In this document: positions 57,962 to 64,000 of the stretch, piece after piece
Layout of the letters: each line of letters opens with the position of its first letter
How positions within the stretch are numbered: position 1 is the stretch's first letter
DNA from: Bigelowiella natans CCMP2755
Taxonomy: Eukaryota; Cercozoa; Chlorarachniophyceae
Length of the DNA stretch: 64,000 nt
Assembly (NCBI GenBank): GCA_000320545.1
Contig: ADNK01003061.1
Coordinates: forward strand, 1 to 64,000
Direction: 5' to 3'
Made by a program: the position numbers and the translations under genes
Notes under the pieces: model-generated
Seen by the model: only the letters and a program-made list of their open reading frames with translations
Databases searched by the model: none
What the model was told of the DNA's origin: nothing

Positions 57962-58484
57962 CGCATGCTTCTTCATTTTTTTTTCGACCCCCACTTCAAT
58001 CAGTGCTTTCTAGCTTTTTTATGATAGACATGCAATACACAATATATATAATATATATAGTGTATTGCTAATCTATTATTTTTCTGACCTCCTTCATTTT
58101 GCAAATTGAGGGGGTTCATGGGGCTTTTTGAAACAAAACTTTTTGACACATGTGCACACGTCTAGATGTGCATCAAAATGCTTGCACACTTTGATGCATG
58201 AAACCCCCTCCCCCCAAAAACACCCCCTTCAAAACACAAGCATGACAATGCAATGTGACACAGCACAACAATGCAGTCGCACAATGATGCTGTCGCATGA
58301 CGTAGTCGCATCGCTTTGCGATGTGTGATGTGCAAGCAATGACAACAATGATCATTGCAACCGCTAATGATGGCATCACAAGTTGCAGTTGCATCGTTTT
58401 GCGAGGTGTGCCTTGCACACTGTGCCGCTATTAGCGGTCATGATGATCATCATTGTTGTTACTTGCACATCACACACCTGCTAG
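57962..58484. repeat. Right arm of the inverted repeat, outer part
   Basis: Reverse-complementary to about 42931-43345. It contains an extra stretch of about 75 bp at 58008-58082, absent from the left arm, with a TA-rich palindrome. Confidence 0.75.
58032..58068. repeat. TA-rich 37-bp palindrome inside TpA-poor DNA
   Basis: gcaatacac at the left and gtgtattgc at the right enclose a TATATA-rich centre, and the whole pairs with itself apart from a few positions. It is part of the extra sequence missing from the left arm, so it is probably a later insertion. Confidence 0.7.
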
Positions 58485-61245
58485 TTAGCTTGTGTGGCTA
58501 TGCATTATCCATATTCATTGCAGCCTAAGCTATCTTAGCGCACACATTGTCAACGTATCCACCTTTTTACACCACTTGCCTCAATCCATCAACATCTGCC
58601 TAGTGTCGTTCAACTGCTTCATTGCATTGATCATTGGTGAGTTAAGTCTAGAAGTGTGCAGTGGATTTCACACCACTTGTGTTTGAACACAGCAGTGCAT
58701 GTGTTTCCTTGTTCTTACTATTTTGAGTTTCGGAAGGTTGAGTTTTAATTGTACTGGATTGCCGTAGCGCTAATTCAATGAACTCCAAATCAATTTGACA
58801 CCGACTCATTCACCGTACATTGGAGTCATCATCACCCTGAACAGGGTCGGAGCTCTTTTCCTCCTCATTGGGAGCAGTGACTATATTTGGGTGCTTTTGT
58901 TTGAGATGGCGCGTAAGATTGGATCTGTAGCGAAATTTTTTGGAGCAATTAGGGCAGGTAAATGGCTGCTCACCACTGTGCGACCGAAGGTGGGACAACA
59001 TGTGGGAACGACCCCTTTTCTCTGCATTGCACATCTTGCACCTGTATCGAAGATTCATCCGTCCTGAGATTACGGCATAAACACATGATTTCCAAATTAG
59101 CAAACGTTTTAAAGTCTTTGAAAATCTCATGCTATTTCAAAAAACAGAGTTTCAGAACTCCAAAACAAGATCAAGTCACGAGATCAAACTTCACACTCGT
59201 AAATAGATATTTATAATCGAATTGTAAGTTTTATGTGACTTAAGTAATATTTCTCATTTAGACCTGGAGGTTTTAAGGAAAAAAAAATCTTTCTTTCATA
59301 CATGTTTATAACATTGTTAACTTACATTCTATTTCATCATTACAGTCGTCATAGAAAGACCTGTTTCTTTGTTGATTCTATGCACAGCTGTCATCCCAAC
59401 TCCTATCTCCAAGTTTTTGAGCTCTTCTGATTCCTGATATTCCTCATAATCTGTCACCCCAGTTGAAGTTTCAATATTGTCTTTTGCATCTTGTGCTGCT
59501 GTAGCAACAAATGGGTGGTCCGAACGAACACTGTTCACAACAGGTGTAGCAGTATATGTAATCGGAGGGGGGGCTGGCACACTGGCAATGGCGTAGCTGA
59601 CGTAGGTTGACTCAAATCGAGGGGCTGGCAAATTATCCTGAGTCATTGGTGCAGGAAGCTGGGTAGGGATTAAATGGACAGGGGCTCCAACGATTACTGG
59701 ATGACGAGGATGTTCTCTATCTTGGGGGGGGGGAGGAGCACGAACCAGTAGCGTCCTTCTCCCCACTTGACGTGTTGGATTGCAATACTGAACGGGAGGT
59801 AATGGCGTTTCTCTATTGGCACGCATCACCGGAACATGTTGCACTCTTGGTGTTTGATAAATCAGGGGCACTGGCGGTACCGTGCTGCTAATGCTGGAAT
59901 ATCCAATTGGCTCATAGTTCGGGTACAACGGGACTTCTGGCTGATAAGCTCCCACGGTCTTCGTCTCATATGGAATCGTTGGTTGTATAGCATACACAAC
60001 ACCTATATTGCTAATCTCGTTTTCGTAGAGAGTTTGAGATCTCAGAGGATTTCTTGGAACAGCTGGAACAACACGAATCTGCTCGTGATGTTGTGGATAG
60101 AGACCATTTCCAGCATTAACAAGTCTCGACGATGTCGCTTTTCCGGTTACTGTTGCATATCCGGAGCTTTCCTCTGCGTTAAATCTCTTGTCAAATTGGT
60201 TACGCACATTTCTCACGTCATTTCTTGGGATATGATAGGTGGGAGGCTGCTTCCGAGTAGTAGTAGTAGTAGTAGTAGTATCTCTGTAACCTATGAAACA
60301 AAGAATACAAGGTCGAACCTTGCAATCAATCTTGCAACCAAACCAGCTTTACCTCTCCTCTGTTTTTGATTTTCGCTATTACTGGGGACACATTCTCGTC
60401 GCCGCCTTTTCCTACTATCCGAAGTACTAAAACCTGTACCACATCAAACGCTGATGCCTAATGTTTATTATCCACATGTCTGGTTACTACCTAAGCCAAT
60501 CTGATGACTTTCAGGAATTTCTCTGGAAACTTCTGTGCCATGGCATTTAGCATCTACTTCCCGCTTGACCACATGCTCTCTAAGGCCGGTGGACATGGTA
60601 TTCTCATCACACACCTTCGCTCGCTTCTTTAGATCTAGTAGAGGTATACCCAGTTCCAAAAATCAACAGGATTTTATACGTGAGACAACAAATATAATTC
60701 AAGAACATTGATCAAACAGAGACCACTGGAGCAAGAGTGTGTCTTACCCACGGACGTAACTCGCGATGAAAGACAGCACTTTATAAGCGGTCCATTTAGT
60801 ACGATTTACAATTACATCCCTAATACATGATAAAAAAAGTTTATATTTCTGCATAGAATATCTCCAAGAGTGCTAACTTTGTGAGATATAACGTATCTAG
60901 GTTTCTCCTCTCACGGTTACGAAGAAGCTAAAAATCGCTTTCATTAACCACCATATCGACGCGGCTGAAGTGGCAATTTTGGAACTCTAGCGATCTTTGG
61001 AAAAGAAAACGACCTTGAAATCTATTAACAAGGAGCGGATTTGTCATCTCGCAGAGCATGTCTGTGATGCGACATGATGAATCTTTGGTTCAAATGAACG
61101 GACCAGTAGGGTGATCAGCAAAGTTAGATTCTTTCCGAAATCGGCGTGCAAAATACATTTACGCCAAAAAGATTTAACAAAAGCACAATTCCCCACATCG
61201 TTTCTGAGGTCTACGCCCTACCGGTCTACCGGTACGCATTACCTC
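58485..61245. repeat. Segmental duplication, copy B (zinc-finger locus)
   Basis: Partner of 45260-48022. Copy B continues past 61245 into unique sequence leading to the SET-domain gene, so this is the ancestral right-hand context. Confidence 0.85.
58810..60660 (-). CDS. C2H2 zinc-finger protein gene, copy B (intact)
   Basis: Probable nucleic-acid-binding regulator. Exons: about 60615-60500 (TGLREHVVKREVDAKCHG, ESHQIGL before a GTAGTA donor); about 60425-60352 (LDSRKRRRRECVPSNSENQK); about 60288-59350 starting in poly-Thr and reading NVRNQFDKRFNAEESSGYAT, rich in Pro, Tyr and Val, with RAPPPPQDREHPRHP intact; and a last exon at about 59064-58810 with two C2H2 fingers (YRCKMCNAEKRGRSHMLSHL; FTCPNCSKKFRYRSNLTRHL) and an acidic tail. 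A stop at 59329-59331 would end the long exon unless it splices earlier, for example at GTAATG just upstream. The long exon alone might therefore be a separate product. Confidence 0.65.
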
Positions 61246-61741
61246 GTAGCATTTCTGCAAACGATAGAATAAAGAGAATGCGACAATTATTTTTCATTGT
61301 CGCTATCATCTAATTTAAACGATATCAAGTATTGTCGTCACTAAAAATGGACCTCATTTGTTGGGAGAGGGAGATGTCGCTCTTGGGAATTGCCGAATCA
61401 ATCTACTTCCCTACCCCTACGCTCCACACCCTTCCTTCCACCAATGGACAATCGGCTCTGTTTCAAGTCTTCTCTTTTCTCATAACTGCGACCAAATTGA
61501 TAATTCTAAGCGCCACCGTGATCCATCTATTCATATTTATATGCGCTATTCTTACAACCACAAAAGGGATGCAATCGAGAGGTTCTTCATCGCCAGCATT
61601 ATATACACCCTTTTTCGTTGCCAAAATGCTTGCTGTGCAGTTCATGAACATGAAATCTCATTCATTAACAAATTTCAATTTTACCATTCCTGAATATGAT
61701 AAACATACTTCTGTAAATCTTTTATGTGCTACGTGCGAGAC

Positions 61742-61791
<50 letters not shown>

Positions 61792-61833
61792 TTGTGTGTG
61801 TCGATAAGCAAATACGAACAAATATGTGTGAAG
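61246..61833. other. Spacer or 5' region of the SET-domain gene
   Basis: Normal TpA content. An open frame from 61346 (MDLICWEREMSLLGIAESI) may be a first exon of the following gene, unproven. A compound (AT)n(GT)n repeat lies at 61741-61800. Confidence 0.4.
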
Positions 61834-63597
61834 GTACAAAACGATTGCACGCTTCAGTCAGCTGTCATGTTGGAGAGGAAGGAAAAGCTAACGAAAAGAA
61901 TATTAGAAAACTTACTCGTCATTACCCCAACCGCCCTGCAAATTTCTTGGGCAAATTGCCGTCGTCTATTCCTGCTTCATATGGTTCTGAGAGCACCACG
62001 CCATCAATAGAAGGAAGAACGTCTGAGAAAAGTGCGAAAGTGATAACAAATAGCAGACTAGGTAAGAGGAAGAATACTAATGAAGAAAGGGCCAAGAAGA
62101 AAAACCTAGCAACTACTACTTCCATCCCACTGCCAAAGCTGAAAGATCACTTCAAAAACATCACCTTTGTTGAGGAGGTGAATATATATCTTCCATCCTA
62201 TCGAGTAGGGCTGTTGCAATTAATGATGTTTTCTCCTGTGGCCATGTGTTTATAGTAGTAGTACATCGTTACTGATTTTTACATTTGCATTATCAACGCC
62301 TATTGAGCTGCATTGTTTAAAATACCCCTTATCTGATTTTGTAGAACGTTCTCCACAAGAGTGTGAGAGCTACTATGGAATTGCTTGATGGCTGTAAGTG
62401 CAGCACAGGAATCTGCACTCAGGAAACGTAAGAAATTTTACGATGATTAAAATGTATGAACAACTAATAGAAGAAGATGCATCCACGGAAGAGTAGCGTA
62501 ACTAATCAAATGGGAAAAATCGTTACCGAAACCTGACATTGGAAATACAATCGATTGTCGCTACAATATAGTCACCATCATTAGGGTTTTGTCCTCCCGA
62601 TATTATTGGTGTTGTTGTTTCTCCATAATTCGACTTTACTTAGCAGCCATTATTTCGTAGCCATTTGTATGTACTACTCTTCTATAATGATACTTAAATT
62701 CCTCTACATTCCTTTCCTCCTTAATGCCGCTAGGTGTCCCTGCTGTCAAACTTATGGCTATCGTGAATGCAATTCTGAATGCCGTGTACGTAGTACCTGA
62801 TCCTGCCCACACATGCATGCATGCATGCGACAACAAATACTTCATTACTAAAGCCTGATGAGGGGATTTTAGATTTCGCAAAAATAGCGATTATGATCAA
62901 TACGATAATCAAAAAACTGAATCAAACACATCATAAATGAATCAATTATCCCACAAATCTTATAAAGAATAAAACACATACACACATAGTTGTTCGAATA
63001 AATATGAAATGCATATATGTCTTTGTTATATTCCACTGATAACAGATATCCGTTGTGTGTATCTGCCATTATCATCATCATTTTATAGTGCCAGAGCACA
63101 TGCAAGAATAAGCGTATCATCAGCCACTATATTAACCGGAAAAGAAAGCGGATAAAAAGTAGACCGATAATAAGAACGACAAAGAAAGTAGTAGTCGATG
63201 ATAAAACTCAACGCCGCAGGTGAGACGTGTGTACCTACAGTAGTGTAGCATACATAGGAGGATGAGGATGTATTATTAAAACGATATTCAATGCCTTGTT
63301 TCTCGTGTTTGTGTTGTCTGCCTTAGAGGAAGAAAGAACGTGGGTCTTGATCAAATTCGAAGCAGTAACTATGCTGGAGAGATCCGCAACAACGCCAATG
63401 CTGCTGAAGCTGCTGTTGCTACTGCTACTACTGTTGATCATAATAATAATGGTTATGATTGCGCCAGGGATGATGGCATCGACGATGATAATGATGATTT
63501 GGAGGTGTTTTGGCACTCAAATATGAAGCAATACGGTCTTCGCACACGAAACGATATATCCAAAGGGACTATGATTCTAGAGTACGACGTGCCAATA

Positions 63598-63638
<41 letters not shown>

Positions 63639-64000
63639 CTACCGATTTACTATTGTCATGGCAAACTATCTCTTTGACACTACCAGTGCACCATTACTAT
63701 CCCAAACGCTAATGGCATCACAGGTGTTGCTGTGACGGGAAAGACAGCTATTGAATATTTCCCAACATCGTCAGATGTTTTTATAGAACAAAAATGTCAC
63801 AAATTTCTGATTGTGTGTTTTCGTCTTTTTGTATTGGGTGTTCAGATATTTAGGGGAGATAATCGATATCAGAGAATTTCAGGTGCGAGATAGATATATT
63901 TGCAACAACTAACCAAAAAGGTGGTGTATATAGGTGTGAGCACCGTTATTATATTTATATTTTGCACATCAAGATAATAGTACGGTGTTATTGATGACGA
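61834..64000 (+). CDS. SUV39-type SET-domain histone lysine methyltransferase (3' end outside window)
   Basis: Proteins of this class methylate histone H3, usually Lys9, and mark silent chromatin. Exons: 61834-62177, basic (RLGKRKNTNEERAKKKNLAT, LKDHFKNITFVEE); 62345-62427 with CKCSTGICTQET; 62734-62785 with CPCCQTYGYRECNSECR; 63089 onward with CQSTCKNKRI. Together these give the nine-cysteine-like pre-SET pattern C-x-C...CPC...ECN...C-x-C...C-x-N. The SET domain starts in the exon ending 63581 (MKQYGLRTRNDISKGTMILE) and continues at 63846-63882 (YLGEIIDIREFQ). Splice phases agree at each of these joins. A poly-Ala/Asn/Asp insert precedes SET. The catalytic NHSC/Tyr part and post-SET lie beyond the window, so activity cannot be judged. 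Confidence 0.85.
63600..63636. repeat. (AT)n microsatellite in a SET-gene intron
   Basis: About 36 bp of AT repeat, 18 bp after the donor of the exon ending at 63581. Confidence 0.9.

Noticed and set aside
42571-58484. Classical fungal RIP as the explanation of the repeat mutations
   Set aside because: RIP makes CpA into TpA and enriches TpA. Here TpA is lost and CpA/TpG gained, the opposite direction.
59836-60369. Plus-strand 177-codon ORF, also present at 46623-47162
   Set aside because: Antisense shadow of the long zinc-finger-gene exon. It is Ser/Trp-rich, with poly-Ser from the (GTA)n tract.

Overview
This is eukaryotic nuclear DNA from a single-celled organism whose lineage I cannot fix. 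Genes are split by GT-AG introns, many of them filled with long (AT)n, (GA)n and (GT)n runs, and the gene content is typical eukaryotic housekeeping. I rebuilt genes by matching short exons to known family motifs and checking splice phase. Exon ends are therefore good to a few bases where stated and uncertain elsewhere.

Layout. 1-5.7 kb: fragments of unidentified genes. 5.7-7.0 kb: a compositional island. 7.0-15.0 kb (minus): a NOC3 ribosome-biogenesis gene. 15.7-16.7 kb (plus): FRA10AC1. 18.0-21.5 kb (minus): an acid ceramidase/NAAA-family hydrolase. 21.8-23.0 kb (plus, divergent): a membrane-anchored glutaredoxin. 23-26 kb: a second island with a MITE-like element. 27-28 kb (minus): a coiled-coil protein. 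28-30.4 kb: AT-rich DNA with broken coding-like pieces. 30.4-31.8 kb: a small C2-domain protein. About 35-42.6 kb (plus): a myotubularin-type phosphoinositide phosphatase ending in a FYVE finger. 42.7-61.2 kb: a nested mobile-element and segmental-duplication complex. 61.8 kb to the window end (plus): a SUV39-type SET-domain histone methyltransferase, cut by the window edge.

The nested complex is a large inverted-repeat element (arms about 0.6 kb) carrying an unrecognised modular protein gene and an ankyrin fragment. Its right arm was split by a full-length 7,627-bp LTR retrotransposon with two 853-bp LTRs and a perfect 5-bp target duplication. Part of the element plus the neighbouring C2H2 zinc-finger gene was then tandemly duplicated. 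One element copy lost its 3' part, and one zinc-finger copy carries a frameshift.

The outstanding signal is near-complete loss of the dinucleotide TpA from mobile DNA. I count 4 TpA in the 5.9-kb retrotransposon interior, and the two encoded ORFs contain no tyrosine. Where the duplication gives a paired control, the copy lying next to the depleted arm differs from its sister almost only at TpA, changed to CpA or TpG. In one island every TpA over 480 bp lies inside CTAG. This looks like a mobile-element-directed, spreading T-to-C mutation process at TpA, opposite in direction to fungal RIP. The dinucleotide pattern is seen directly; the mechanism is inference.
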